From contig NZ_JADOUF010000001.1 in NCBI RefSeq assembly GCF_015751905.1, positions 6,200,001-6,264,000 of the forward strand: a DNA stretch of 64,000 nt, in the 5' to 3' direction. Origin of the DNA: Longispora fulva. Lineage in GTDB: Bacteria; Actinomycetota; Actinomycetes; Mycobacteriales; Micromonosporaceae. The translations under genes and the position numbers were made by a program. The notes below the pieces were generated by a model that had not been told where the DNA came from, did no database searches, and worked only from the letters and a program-made list of their open reading frames with translations. Positions 43,982 to 51,829 of this stretch are shown here, piece after piece. Position 1 is the stretch's first letter. Each line of letters begins with the position of its first letter.

Positions 43982-45088
43982 CTAGTTCTCCCCGACCGCC
44001 CAGCTCGGCGTCGCGGGCTCCACCGGCGGCCGGGTCGCCGTGTACTCCAGCAGCACCATCGCGATGTCGTCGTCCAGCACCCCGTGCACCCAGTCGAGCA
44101 GCGCCGTCTCCAGCGAGGCCAGCCCGTCGGCGACCGTGCCGTGCCCGAGCAGGCCCCACGCGCGCTCCTGGATCGGGAAGAACTCCCCGGCCCGGCGCGC
44201 CTCGGTCAGGCCGTCGGTGTACAGCAGCAGCCGGTCGCCCGGCTCCAGCCGCTCGACCCGGGGCGGCGGGGCCGGCATGAAGCCCAGCGGCGGCGCGGGG
44301 GCCGGCGGGTCCAGTGAGATGACCTGGCCCCGGCGGAGCAGCAGCGGCGGCGGGTGGCCGCAGTTGACCACCGTCAGGGTGCCGCCGCGCTCCTCGATGA
44401 CGGCGGCGGTGACGAAGTCCTCGTAGCCGACGGAACGGGAGACGGCGCGGTCCAGGTCGGAGACGATGGCGCGCAGGTCGGAGCGCTCGTACGCGACGTG
44501 GCGGTAGGAGCCGAGCACGCCGCTGGCCAGTCGGACGGCCTCCAGGCCCTTGCCCCGGACGTCGCCGATCAGCAGCCGGGTGCCGTACGGGGTGTCGAGG
44601 GCCTCGTACAGGTCGCCGCCGATGTCGGCCTCGGCGCTCGCGGAGACGTACCGGCCGGAGATCGCCAGGTTGCCGGACTGGGGGCCGATCGGGCGCAGGA
44701 TCGCCTGCTGGGCGACCGAGGCCAGGTGGGTCAGCGTCGCGAGCTGTTCGAGCTGCCGGCCGCGGAACCGGGCGACCCCGATCCCGATCCCGGTGCTCAG
44801 GCACACCGCGAACAGCTGGATCATGACCGCGGCGTGCCACTGGTCCGGCGTCGGCGCGACGGCGAAGGCGACGCCGACCCCGACGCAGGCCGCCCCGGTG
44901 ATCAGGACGGAGCGCCAGCCGGCGAACGCCGCGGCGAGGAGCGGCGGCAGGGAGAGCAGGCCGAGATAGTCCGGCCTCGGGCCGTCGGCGATCTCGATGA
45001 TGATGATCAAGGCAAGCAGCACAAATGCCGCACCCAGACCGGCGCGTGCCTCCGGTCTGGGTGTGCGACGGGTCTGCTGCAGTGACAT
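43982..45088 (-). CDS. membrane PP2C/SpoIIE-type protein phosphatase
   Basis: This 368-aa protein has four or five N-terminal membrane helices (about 18-120) and a C-terminal PP2C/SpoIIE phosphatase domain. Motifs are AEADIGGDLYEA (metal-binding Asp), IGDVRGKGLEAVRLA, VNCGHPPPLLL, LLYTDGLTEAR and LDDDIAMVLL. Such enzymes typically dephosphorylate anti-anti-sigma factors. No partner kinase or STAS protein is in the window. The start is the ATG at 45088. It lies 86 nt downstream of the RlpA-like gene in the same direction. Confidence 0.9.
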   Translation of the reverse strand: MSLQQTRRTPRPEARAGLGAAFVLLALIIIIEIADGPRPDYLGLLSLPPLLAAAFAGWRSVLITGAACVGVGVAFAVAPTPDQWHAAVMIQLFAVCLSTGIGIGVARFRGRQLEQLATLTHLASVAQQAILRPIGPQSGNLAISGRYVSASAEADIGGDLYEALDTPYGTRLLIGDVRGKGLEAVRLASGVLGSYRHVAYERSDLRAIVSDLDRAVSRSVGYEDFVTAAVIEERGGTLTVVNCGHPPPLLLRRGQVISLDPPAPAPPLGFMPAPPPRVERLEPGDRLLLYTDGLTEARRAGEFFPIQERAWGLLGHGTVADGLASLETALLDWVHGVLDDDIAMVLLEYTATRPPVEPATPSWAVGEN

Positions 45089-45174
45089 AGCCTCTCCGCG
45101 GCGAGGAACGTGGTCTCAGCATGCCTCGCTGAAGCGGGCACCAGAAGAGCTTTCTGGTCAGACCCGCCGGACGT

Positions 45175-45813
45175 TCAGCCCAATATTTCCCACTTGGCTG
45201 ATTTCAGTACACCCTGGGACTTCGGTGCGATCGCTCCGAATGCCCCGGCGGAGAGGTCAATGCACCGATCTCCGGAGTACGGACCCCGGTCGGTGATCCG
45301 CACGATGACCGACTTGCCGTTGGCCGGATTGGTGATCCGGACCTTCGTGTTGAACGGCAGCGACCGGTGGGCCGCGGTCATCGCGTTCGGGTCGAACTTC
45401 TCGCCGTTGGCCGTGGTGCCGCCGTCGAAACCGTCGCCGTCGCCGTAGTACGACATGGCGCAGCTGCCGGAGCTCGTCACGCCCGCCGGCGGAACGGCCT
45501 TCGTGGTCTTCGGCGCCACCGGCTTCGGGGTCGGACTGGCGGAGGGCGAGGGGCTGGCCGACGGGGAGGCCGAGGGGGACGGCGAAGGCGAGGCCGACTC
45601 GCTCGGCCGCTGGGCGCGGTCGGCGCGCTCGGCGATCTCGCGGGACGAGGAGGCGTTCGTGGTGGCCGGGGAGGATGTCAACTGGACGGTGGCGAAGCCG
45701 ACGCCGACCAGGATTCCCAGGACCGCCGTGCCGGTGATGATCTGCAACCGGCGCGACTGGAAGAGCGGGTTCTTAGGAGCTGGGTCTTCTTTTACGGCTT
45801 GGTGGCCGGTCAA
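45175..45813 (-). CDS. RlpA-like double-psi beta-barrel protein with membrane anchor
   Basis: This protein of about 212 aa has one N-terminal membrane helix (about residues 25-47), a Ser/Pro-rich linker with SPSPSPSASPS-type repeats, and a C-terminal RlpA-like domain (CAMSYYGDGDGFDGGTTANGE, FNTKVRITNPANGKSVIVRITDRGPY, DLSAGAFGAI). It probably acts on peptidoglycan outside the cell. The TTG at 45813 is preferred because GGGAAGG lies 9 nt before it. A GTG at 45858, without a binding site, would add 15 residues. Confidence 0.8.
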   Translation of the reverse strand: MTGHQAVKEDPAPKNPLFQSRRLQIITGTAVLGILVGVGFATVQLTSSPATTNASSSREIAERADRAQRPSESASPSPSPSASPSASPSPSASPTPKPVAPKTTKAVPPAGVTSSGSCAMSYYGDGDGFDGGTTANGEKFDPNAMTAAHRSLPFNTKVRITNPANGKSVIVRITDRGPYSGDRCIDLSAGAFGAIAPKSQGVLKSAKWEILG

Positions 45814-45997
45814 GAGGTGAACCTTCCCTAGACGACAGGACCTGGCGACCGTAGACACACAGTCACCAGTAGCTCAACTGGACGGACCCCAATTTGGTAA
45901 CCTTGTCCGGTTAAATAGCTGGTCGGGCCGGGGGTGGGGTCGGCTGATCGGCCCAGTGATTACTACCCTTAGTCGTATTTGGTGCACAATTTGCTAC

Positions 45998-46732
45998 GTG
46001 CACTTCAGACACCTCGCGGCCGCTGCCGGCCTGCTGCTCGTCGCCCTGAGCTCGGGTTCCGCCGTGGCCGAGGGGGATTCCTGGGTGCCGATCGCGGAGT
46101 ACCGGATCAATGTGGCCACCGCCGACACCGACGGTGACGGGCTGACCCTCAAGGACGCCAGCGGGCACGGCCACGACCTGTCGACGCACACCGCCAGGGG
46201 CGGTGCGATCACGCTGCTCCGCGACGGCGACCGGCCCCGGCTGCGGTTCCCCGCGCCGTGCACCGGCTCGTGCCCGCACGCGATCCTGGAGGGCGGGACC
46301 GTGGCCGAGGACCTCAACCCCGGAGCGCGTCGAATCAGGTTCGGCGCGACGTTGCGGATGTCGCCCGACGAGACGACCGAGGGTTCCAACGTCCTGCAGA
46401 AGGGGTACTCCCTGGAAGGCAGCCAGTACAAGCTGCAGGTGGACGGCTTCGAGGGCCACCCGAGTTGCGTACTCGTCGGATCGGGTCCGATCTGGCTCGT
46501 CTACTCCCGGGTCGGCGTCGCGGACAGCCGCTGGCACGACGTGCTGTGCGAGCGGGACGGCGGGGAGCTGACCATCTCGGTGGACGGCGCGGTCACCGGC
46601 CGGATCGACGTGCCGGAGCACCTGAGCGTCACGAACGACGAGCCGCTCCGGCTGGGCGGCAAGGGGACCAGCGCGAACAACGACCAGTTCTCCGGGGAAC
46701 TGGCCGCGGCGTTCGTGTCGGTGGCGGACTAG
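45998..46732 (+). CDS. secreted LamG/concanavalin-A-like protein
   Basis: This 244-aa protein has a signal peptide (VHFRHLAAAAGLLLVALSSGSAVA, starting at the GTG at 45998). The mature domain is a jelly-roll of the LamG/concanavalin A type. Segments such as YRINVATADTDGDGLTLKDASGHGHDL, LQKGYSLEGSQYKLQVD and LTISVDGAVTGRI are typical. Two cysteine pairs are visible. It probably binds a polysaccharide or glycan outside the cell; no catalytic residues were seen. It ends 4 nt from the convergent dcd stop. Confidence 0.75.
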   Translation: MHFRHLAAAAGLLLVALSSGSAVAEGDSWVPIAEYRINVATADTDGDGLTLKDASGHGHDLSTHTARGGAITLLRDGDRPRLRFPAPCTGSCPHAILEGGTVAEDLNPGARRIRFGATLRMSPDETTEGSNVLQKGYSLEGSQYKLQVDGFEGHPSCVLVGSGPIWLVYSRVGVADSRWHDVLCERDGGELTISVDGAVTGRIDVPEHLSVTNDEPLRLGGKGTSANNDQFSGELAAAFVSVAD

Positions 46733-46736
46733 CCGG

Positions 46737-47315
46737 TCAGCTCGTCGACCAGGTGCGCCAGTTCTTCCACGACCGGCTCGGGGTCGGGCCGCGCTGGCCC
46801 TGGTAGCGCGAGCCGTAGATCTCCGAGCCGTACGGGTGCTCCGACGGGCTGGACAGCTTGAAGATGCACAGCTGGCCGATCTTCATCCCCGGCCACAGCT
46901 TGATCGGCAGGTTGGCCACGTTGGACAGCTCCAGCGTGACGTGCCCGGAGAAGCCCGGGTCGATGAACCCGGCCGTGGAGTGGGTGAGCAGCCCCAGCCG
47001 GCCGAGGCTCGACTTGCCCTCCAGCCGCCCGGCCAGGTCGTCGGGCAGTGTGACGGCCTCCAGGGTGCTGCCGAGGACGAACTCCCCCGGGTGCAGCACG
47101 AACGGCTTGCCGTCCTCCACCTCGACCAGCTCGGTCAGCTCGTCCTGCTGGATCGCCGGGTCGATATGGGTGTACTTGTGGTTGTTGAACACCCGGAACA
47201 TCCGGTCCAGGCGCACGTCGATGCTGGACGGCTGGACGAGGGCCGGCTCGAACGGCTCCAGGCCCATGCGGCCGGACTTGAGCTCGGACACCAGGTCGCG
47301 GTCGGAGAGCAGCAT
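46737..47315 (-). CDS. dcd: dCTP deaminase
   Basis: This enzyme deaminates dCTP to dUTP (or directly to dUMP in bifunctional forms) for thymidylate synthesis. The 192-aa protein has the dUTPase-like fold, with [43 protein letters not shown] and the C-terminal nucleotide-covering tail [14 protein letters not shown]. The start is the ATG at 47315, with a TACCCT box 7 nt upstream (leaderless). Its upstream region holds an 11-bp inverted repeat and an SOS-box-like site. Confidence 0.95.
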   Translation of the reverse strand: MLLSDRDLVSELKSGRMGLEPFEPALVQPSSIDVRLDRMFRVFNNHKYTHIDPAIQQDELTELVEVEDGKPFVLHPGEFVLGSTLEAVTLPDDLAGRLEGKSSLGRLGLLTHSTAGFIDPGFSGHVTLELSNVANLPIKLWPGMKIGQLCIFKLSSPSEHPYGSEIYGSRYQGQRGPTPSRSWKNWRTWSTS

Positions 47316-47340
47316 GAGGTCGAGGGTAGTCGGGCCGGCC

Positions 47341-47383
47341 GTGCCGCCGGCATCCACCCATTGGCACGAGTGGCCGGCGGCAC
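47341..47383. repeat. 11-bp inverted repeat between dcd and the PNPOx gene
   Basis: GTGCCGCCGGC (47341-47351) and GCCGGCGGCAC (47373-47383) are perfect reverse complements with a 21-nt spacer. It could form a hairpin in the divergent promoter region or be an operator. Confidence 0.7.
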
Positions 47384-47411
47384 GGGCGCGAGCAGGGTGT
47401 CGCTGTGCGCG

Positions 47412-47427
47412 TAGAACACATGTTCGA
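47412..47427. promoter_or_regulatory. SOS-box-like (LexA) site
   Basis: TAGAACACATGTTCGA matches the actinobacterial LexA consensus TCGAAC-N4-GTTCGA except for one base. It touches the TAGAAT -10 box (47428-47433) of the PNPOx gene, and lies about 100 bp upstream of dcd on the other strand. Confidence 0.5.
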
Positions 47428-47439
47428 TAGAATGTGCCC

Positions 47440-47919
47440 ATGACCACGTGGTCCCAGTTCTCCGCGTCCGATCCCGCGCTCGCCGCCTCGATCGCCGCCC
47501 TGCTGCACCAGTACGGGCCAGGAATGGCCTACCTCGCCACCGTCCGCCCCGACGGCGGCCCCCGCCTGCACCCGGTCTCCCCCGTCATCACCGACGAAGG
47601 GCTCTACTGCTTCCTGGTCGACTCCCCGAAACGCCGCGACCTCGAGCGCGACGGCCGCTACGCCCTGCACTCCTACCCGTCCGAGGAGGTCGACGACGAG
47701 GCGTATCTGACCGGCGTGGCCACTCCGGTGCTCGACGTGCCGCTGATGCGTCGGCTGGCGTCCACGTACGACGCCGCGCCGCACGGCAACTGGAAGCTCT
47801 TCGAGTTCACGGTGGAGGTGGCGATGCTGGCGACGTACCGGAGCCGGGGCGGTTGGCCTCCGGAGTACCGGTCGTGGCGGGCCCAGGAAAGCGGAAGAGT
47901 GGCGGATCGGGTACAGTAG
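47440..47919 (+). CDS. pyridoxamine 5'-phosphate oxidase-like flavin-binding protein
   Basis: This protein of about 159 aa has the split-barrel FMN-binding fold of the PNPOx-like family. Visible are [20 protein letters not shown], the flavin-binding [15 protein letters not shown], and [13 protein letters not shown]. Many relatives bind F420, haem or FMN and are not true PNPOx, so the substrate is open. The ATG at 47440 lies 6 nt after a TAGAAT box (leaderless). A GTG at 47434 is in frame. tRNA-Gly follows 8 nt after the stop. Confidence 0.85.
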   Translation: MTTWSQFSASDPALAASIAALLHQYGPGMAYLATVRPDGGPRLHPVSPVITDEGLYCFLVDSPKRRDLERDGRYALHSYPSEEVDDEAYLTGVATPVLDVPLMRRLASTYDAAPHGNWKLFEFTVEVAMLATYRSRGGWPPEYRSWRAQESGRVADRVQ

Positions 47920-47927
47920 CTCCGCTG

Positions 47928-48001
47928 GCGGGTGTAGCTCAATGGCAGAGTTTCTGCTTCCCAAGCAGACGGCGCGGGTTCGATTCCCGTCACCCGCTCC
48001 A
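47928..48001 (+). tRNA. tRNA-Gly (anticodon CCC), CCA encoded
   Basis: This 74-nt cloverleaf has a 7-bp acceptor stem (GCGGGTG with CACCCGC), an anticodon stem TCTGC/GCAGA with loop TTCCCAA (anticodon CCC), and a T-arm GCGGG-TTCGATT-CCCGT. The 3' CCA is genome-encoded. It sits 8 nt after the PNPOx-like gene and is followed at once by a terminator, so it could be read from the same transcript. Confidence 0.96.
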
Positions 48002-48005
48002 CGTG

Positions 48006-48035
48006 AAAGGCCCCGACCAGTTGGTCGGGGCCTTT
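48006..48035 (+). terminator. intrinsic terminator after tRNA-Gly
   Basis: A perfect 14-bp stem (48006-48019 with 48022-48035) begins 4 nt after the tRNA CCA. The right arm ends in CCTTT. Confidence 0.9.
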
Positions 48036-48122
48036 ACCCGTCGGACCGGCGGCCTCGTCAGGCCCGGGTCGCATCGCAGGTCGCAGCGCCTTGGGGGGAA
48101 TCCGCTGTGACCGGCCGGGCGA

Positions 48123-48293
48123 TTACTTCTTGCGCTTCTTCGCGGAGGACTGCGACGCACCGGCCGACACGGACTCGCGTAAGGCGTGCCTGCCCGGCTT
48201 CGTGTTCAGGTCTTCGTACTCGGGGCCGTATGCCGAGCTGTCGGAGTCGGCGAACGCGTCGCCTCCCGGACCGATGTAGCTGTGCTTGCCCAT
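48123..48293 (-). CDS. small hypothetical protein (56 aa)
   Basis: This 56-aa protein has an acidic, Gly/Ser/Asp-rich middle (GGDAFADSDSSAYGPEYEDL) and a very basic tail ending KKRKK. It has no membrane helix or domain I recognise. GGAGGTCACG directly precedes the ATG at 48293, a strong ribosome binding site. It is probably real and disordered. It lies between the tRNA terminator and the DUF1707 gene. Confidence 0.6.
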   Translation of the reverse strand: MGKHSYIGPGGDAFADSDSSAYGPEYEDLNTKPGRHALRESVSAGASQSSAKKRKK

Positions 48294-48412
48294 CGTGACC
48301 TCCGCGGGGTTCGGAACGGAATCTCCTAGAGAGTGCCAGAGCCGGCGACTCCAGGTAACCCCCAAATTCCTTTGCGTGACAACTACCGACGAAAGTCGGA
48401 GCGGGGGTTGAC

Positions 48413-49015
48413 TTATCTGCCGAGGAGCTCTCGGGCCCATCGGGGCAGAACGCCCTTCTTCTCCAGGCCGGCGCTGCGCACCTTCACGTCGCCCATGACC
48501 ACGGTCAGGTGGATCCGGATGGTCGGCGTGCCGGGCAGCTTCGGCACCGGGGCCAGCTTGAGGCTGCGCTCGCCCATGATGACCGAGCCGTACAGCTCGA
48601 CGTCGACGCCCTCGGGCACCGTGATGGTCAGCTCGCCCATCACACAGGTGCCCTTGATGTCCACGACCCCGTCGGACAGCGCCTCCTGGCTCAGCGCCAC
48701 CTCGCACAGGTCGAGCTTCATGTCGCCCATCAGGACGAAGATCTTCAGGTACCGCGAGAGGTTCCACCGGCCGGACCTGTGGTTCTCGCCCATGATGGTG
48801 CGGATGTTGGTCTCGGCGACCGAGCGGGACTCCCCGACGATGGGCTGGCGCATGGCCACCACACCGTCGAGCGCCTTGACCAGCTCCTCGTGCTCGTCGG
48901 CAGCCCACACCGCGCCCACCCGGACGCTGAACTCCTCGAGACTGATCCGGCCTTCGCCGCAGGCTCGCTGCAGCGCCTCCGCCGCCGGTGCGCGTTCGAG
49001 ATCAGTGATGCCCAT
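48413..49015 (-). CDS. DUF1707 domain protein with LiaF-like beta domain
   Basis: This 200-aa protein has an N-terminal DUF1707 domain (SHOCT-like: LERAPAAEALQRACGEGRISLEEFSVRVGAVWAA) and a C-terminal repetitive beta domain of LiaF/DUF2154 type (VVDIKGTCVMGELTITVPEGVDVELYGSVIMGE). MGE/MGD motifs recur about every 20-30 residues. It is probably a membrane-stress-related cytoplasmic protein. The start is the ATG at 49015, 7 nt after a TACCGT box (leaderless). Confidence 0.85.
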   Translation of the reverse strand: MGITDLERAPAAEALQRACGEGRISLEEFSVRVGAVWAADEHEELVKALDGVVAMRQPIVGESRSVAETNIRTIMGENHRSGRWNLSRYLKIFVLMGDMKLDLCEVALSQEALSDGVVDIKGTCVMGELTITVPEGVDVELYGSVIMGERSLKLAPVPKLPGTPTIRIHLTVVMGDVKVRSAGLEKKGVLPRWARELLGR

Positions 49016-49070
49016 GCGGGGAACGGTACGCACGGTGGCATCGTGACGTCAACATGATGTCAGCGATCCG

Positions 49071-50063
49071 CTACGCGGAGATCGTGGGGTGGGTGCCGAC
49101 CACGGCGTTCAGGACGTCGTCCAGCGTCACTATGCCCAGCGGCCGGCCACCGTCGGCGACGAGCACGATGTGCCGGTGCTCGCGGCGCATCTGCAGGAGC
49201 AGCTCCGCGAGCGTGACGCCCGGGGCGACCAGGGGCAGCGGGCGCAGCATCGGCGGGCTGGACACTCCCAGCACGTCCTTGACGTGCACGAACCCGAGCA
49301 CCTCGCCGGCATCGTCCACCACCGGGAACCGGGACCGGCGGGTCCTGGTGGCCAGCGGCTCCAGCTCGGCCGCCGTGATCGACGGCTCGACGGAGACCAC
49401 CTGTGACCAGGTCCGCATCGCGTCGGCGGCGGTGCGCTGGTGCAGCGCGAGCGCGCCGGTGATCCTGGCATGCTCCTCGGCGTCGAGCAGGCCCTCGGTC
49501 CGCGACTCGGCGACGAGGCCCGCGAGCTCCTCGGCGGTGTAGATGGTCTTCACGGCGTCGGCGGCCTCGATCCGCCAGATCCGCAGCACCTGACGCGCCG
49601 CCCACTTCAGCGCCACCAGCAGCGGCTTGAGAGCCAGGCAGAACACCAGCATCGGCGGGCCGAGCCACATCACGGCCTGCTCGGGGCCGGCGAGCGTGAT
49701 GTTCTTCGGCACCATCTCGCCGAGGATCGTGTGCAGGAAGACCACGACGACCAGAGCCAGAACGAAAGCCGTCGGGTGTACGGCGTTGTCCGGCAGCCCC
49801 ACCGCGTCGAACGGCGACTCCAGCAGATGGGCCAGGGCCGGCTCGGCGACGGCGCCCAGGCCGAGCGAGCAGATCGTCACGCCCAGCTGCGCGCCGGCGA
49901 TCATCAGCGGGAGCTGCCGCATGGCCGACAGCGCCCACCTGGCCACCCGGGACTTCTCCGCCATCGGTTCGAGCATCGTGCTCCGCGAGGCGATCAGCGC
50001 GAACTCCGCAGCGACGAAGAACGCGTTGCCCACCAGCAGGATCACGGTCAGCAGGAGGTTCAC
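49071..50063 (-). CDS. CNNM/HlyC-CorC family membrane protein with CBS domains (second of pair)
   Basis: This 330-aa protein has a CNNM-type membrane domain of three to four helices (1 to about 160, with FFVAAEFALIASRSTM and LGEMVPKNITLAGPE), then a CBS pair (about 200-330, SRFPVVDDAGEVLGFVHVKDV and HIVLVADGGRPLGIVTLDDVL). It lacks the C-terminal transporter-associated domain. The family is proposed to transport or sense divalent cations such as Mg2+. The start overlaps the stop of the longer paralogue (GTGA), so they are probably made together as a pair. Confidence 0.9.
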   Translation of the reverse strand: MNLLLTVILLVGNAFFVAAEFALIASRSTMLEPMAEKSRVARWALSAMRQLPLMIAGAQLGVTICSLGLGAVAEPALAHLLESPFDAVGLPDNAVHPTAFVLALVVVVFLHTILGEMVPKNITLAGPEQAVMWLGPPMLVFCLALKPLLVALKWAARQVLRIWRIEAADAVKTIYTAEELAGLVAESRTEGLLDAEEHARITGALALHQRTAADAMRTWSQVVSVEPSITAAELEPLATRTRRSRFPVVDDAGEVLGFVHVKDVLGVSSPPMLRPLPLVAPGVTLAELLLQMRREHRHIVLVADGGRPLGIVTLDDVLNAVVGTHPTISA

Positions 50064-51346
50064 GCTTCCTCGCCGTCCTCGTCCTCGGAGGCCGGTGGGT
50101 GCACCTTGACCTGTTCGATGCGGTGCTTGTCCATCTCGGTGACCGTGAACTCCCAGCCCTCGTACTCGACGCGCTCGCCGACCTGGGGGAGGTGGCCGAG
50201 TTGGGCGAGGAGGAAGCCGGCCAGCGTCTCGTACGGGCCGTCGGGGAGGGTGAAACCGGTCTGCTCCTGGACCTCGTCCTCGCGGAGCACGCCGGAGACG
50301 GTCTCGGAGACCACCGGGGCGGCCAGCTCGCGCCGGTCGTGCTCGTCGACGATCTCGCCGACCAGCTCCTCGACCAGGTCCTCGATGGTGACGACGCCGT
50401 CGGTGCCGCCGTACTCGTCGACGACGATCGCGAGGTCGGAGTCGCCGCGCCGCAGCTCGTCGAGGACGGCGTCGAGGTCGAGGGACTCGGGGACGAAGAC
50501 CGGCTCGCGGGCGACGTTGCGGACCCGGACGAAGGCGCGGTGTGCCGGGTCGATCGCCAGGGCGTCGGCGATGGTGGCGACACCGACGACCTGGTCGAGG
50601 GTGTCCACGTACACCGGGAATCTGCTTCTGCCCGTCTCCCGGACCCGGTTGATCATGTCGGCGACCGTGGCGTCTGCGGCCAGGGCCACGACGTCGACCC
50701 GGGGGGTCATCGCCTCGGCTGCCCGCTTGTCCCCGAACCGGATCGTCCGGCGGAGCAACGCCGCCGTCTCCGAGTCCATCGCGCCGGCTTTGGCCGACAT
50801 GGCCACCAGCAGACCCAGCTCCTCGGGTGAGCGGGCGCTGGCCAGCTCCTCCTGGGGTTCGATGCCGAGCCGGCGGACCAGGAAGTTCGCCGAGCCGTTC
50901 AGGATCCGGATCAGCCAGCCGAAGACCCGCGAGAACTGCCGCTGGCCGGCGGCGGTGGCCCGGGCGATCGGCATCGGCTTGGCCAGCGCGGCGTTCTTCG
51001 GGACCAGCTCGCCGAACAGCATCGAGAACAGGGTCGCGATGCCCAGGGCGACGCCGGTGGCGACCCCGTCGTTGCTGATCACCGGGTGGATCAGGTGGGC
51101 GATGGCCGGCTTGGCGAGATACCCGCTGAGCAGCGCGGTGATCGTGATCCCGAGCTGCGCGCCCGACAACTGGAACGAGAGGTTCCGCAGCGCCTTCTGC
51201 ACGGTCTTCGACTTGCGGTCGCCGGCGGCGGCCTGCTGCTCGATGAGGCCCCGGTCGACCGTCACGAGCGAGAACTCTGCGGCAACGAAGAACGCACTTC
51301 CAACCGTGAGCAGCACAAAAGCGACTAACGGCAGTAGATCGCCCAC
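50060..51346 (-). CDS. CNNM/HlyC-CorC family membrane protein, full length (first of pair)
   Basis: This 428-aa protein has the CNNM membrane domain (FFVAAEFSLVTVDR, FGELVPKNAALAKP), a CBS pair (SRFPVYVDTLDQVVGVATIADA, DLAIVVDEYGGTDGVVTIEDL) and the CorC_HlyC C-terminal domain (LPDGPYETLAGFLLAQLGHLPQVGERVEYEGWEFTV). It is the longer and probably ancestral partner of the shorter gene downstream, and the two overlap by 4 nt. A role in Mg2+ or other ion homeostasis is likely. Confidence 0.92.
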   Translation of the reverse strand: MGDLLPLVAFVLLTVGSAFFVAAEFSLVTVDRGLIEQQAAAGDRKSKTVQKALRNLSFQLSGAQLGITITALLSGYLAKPAIAHLIHPVISNDGVATGVALGIATLFSMLFGELVPKNAALAKPMPIARATAAGQRQFSRVFGWLIRILNGSANFLVRRLGIEPQEELASARSPEELGLLVAMSAKAGAMDSETAALLRRTIRFGDKRAAEAMTPRVDVVALAADATVADMINRVRETGRSRFPVYVDTLDQVVGVATIADALAIDPAHRAFVRVRNVAREPVFVPESLDLDAVLDELRRGDSDLAIVVDEYGGTDGVVTIEDLVEELVGEIVDEHDRRELAAPVVSETVSGVLREDEVQEQTGFTLPDGPYETLAGFLLAQLGHLPQVGERVEYEGWEFTVTEMDKHRIEQVKVHPPASEDEDGEEA

Positions 51347-51385
51347 TGAATAATCACCCCTCGGAGGATGATCCTACCGGGAGCC

Positions 51386-51829
51386 TCAACCCGTGACCTT
51401 GAAGTCCTTGCGTGCGACCTCGGTGGCCGTCTGGCTTTCGATCCGGAACAACCGCAGCGTGTGCTCGCCGACCGGTAGCACGGCGTCCACCGAGCCGGAC
51501 TTCAGACAGCCGACGAGGTCGGTGAGCCCGGCGATCGGCGGGACGTCCGAGTCCGTCTTCGTGACGCTGATCTTCTGGTTCGCGTCGACGGCCAGCTCGG
51601 CCGCCCCGACGGTCACGGCGTAGCGACCCTCGGGGCCGGTGGCGGCCCAGTACACCTTAGTGCCCTTGGCGATCTGGTCGCCGAGCGTCGTCAGGGACGG
51701 CTTGACGCAGTCGGCGGCCGGCTTCCAGGTGTCGTGCTTGCGCGGCGTCAACAGGATCGCCGCGACGAGCACGAGGAAGACGCCCAGGAAGACGGCGTAC
51801 TTGGGACGCTTCAGATACTGGGGGATCAT
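51386..51829 (-). CDS. single-helix membrane-anchored protein downstream of the EtfD-like gene
   Basis: This 147-aa protein has one N-terminal membrane helix (about 12-32, KYAVFLGVFLVLVAAILLTP) and an external soluble domain with two cysteines (ADCVKPS and VGCLKSG). I do not recognise the domain. The ATG overlaps the EtfD-like stop (ATGA), so it is translationally coupled and may be an accessory subunit or assembly factor of that oxidoreductase. This role is inferred from coupling only. Confidence 0.75.
   Translation of the reverse strand: MIPQYLKRPKYAVFLGVFLVLVAAILLTPRKHDTWKPAADCVKPSLTTLGDQIAKGTKVYWAATGPEGRYAVTVGAAELAVDANQKISVTKTDSDVPPIAGLTDLVGCLKSGSVDAVLPVGEHTLRLFRIESQTATEVARKDFKVTG

Noticed and set aside
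43761-43985. 74-codon frame overlapping the micropeptide region
   Set aside because: It reads through the terminator hairpin into the PP2C gene and has no ribosome binding site; the 19-codon frame has the better signals.
45814-45997. c-di-AMP (ydaO-type) riboswitch upstream of the RlpA-like gene
   Set aside because: Such switches occur before cell-wall hydrolases in actinobacteria, but the space to the divergent promoter is short and no conserved core was seen.
47996-48009. Possible second parS (GCTCCACGTGAAAG)
   Set aside because: It differs from the parS core at three positions and overlaps the tRNA 3' end and its terminator.
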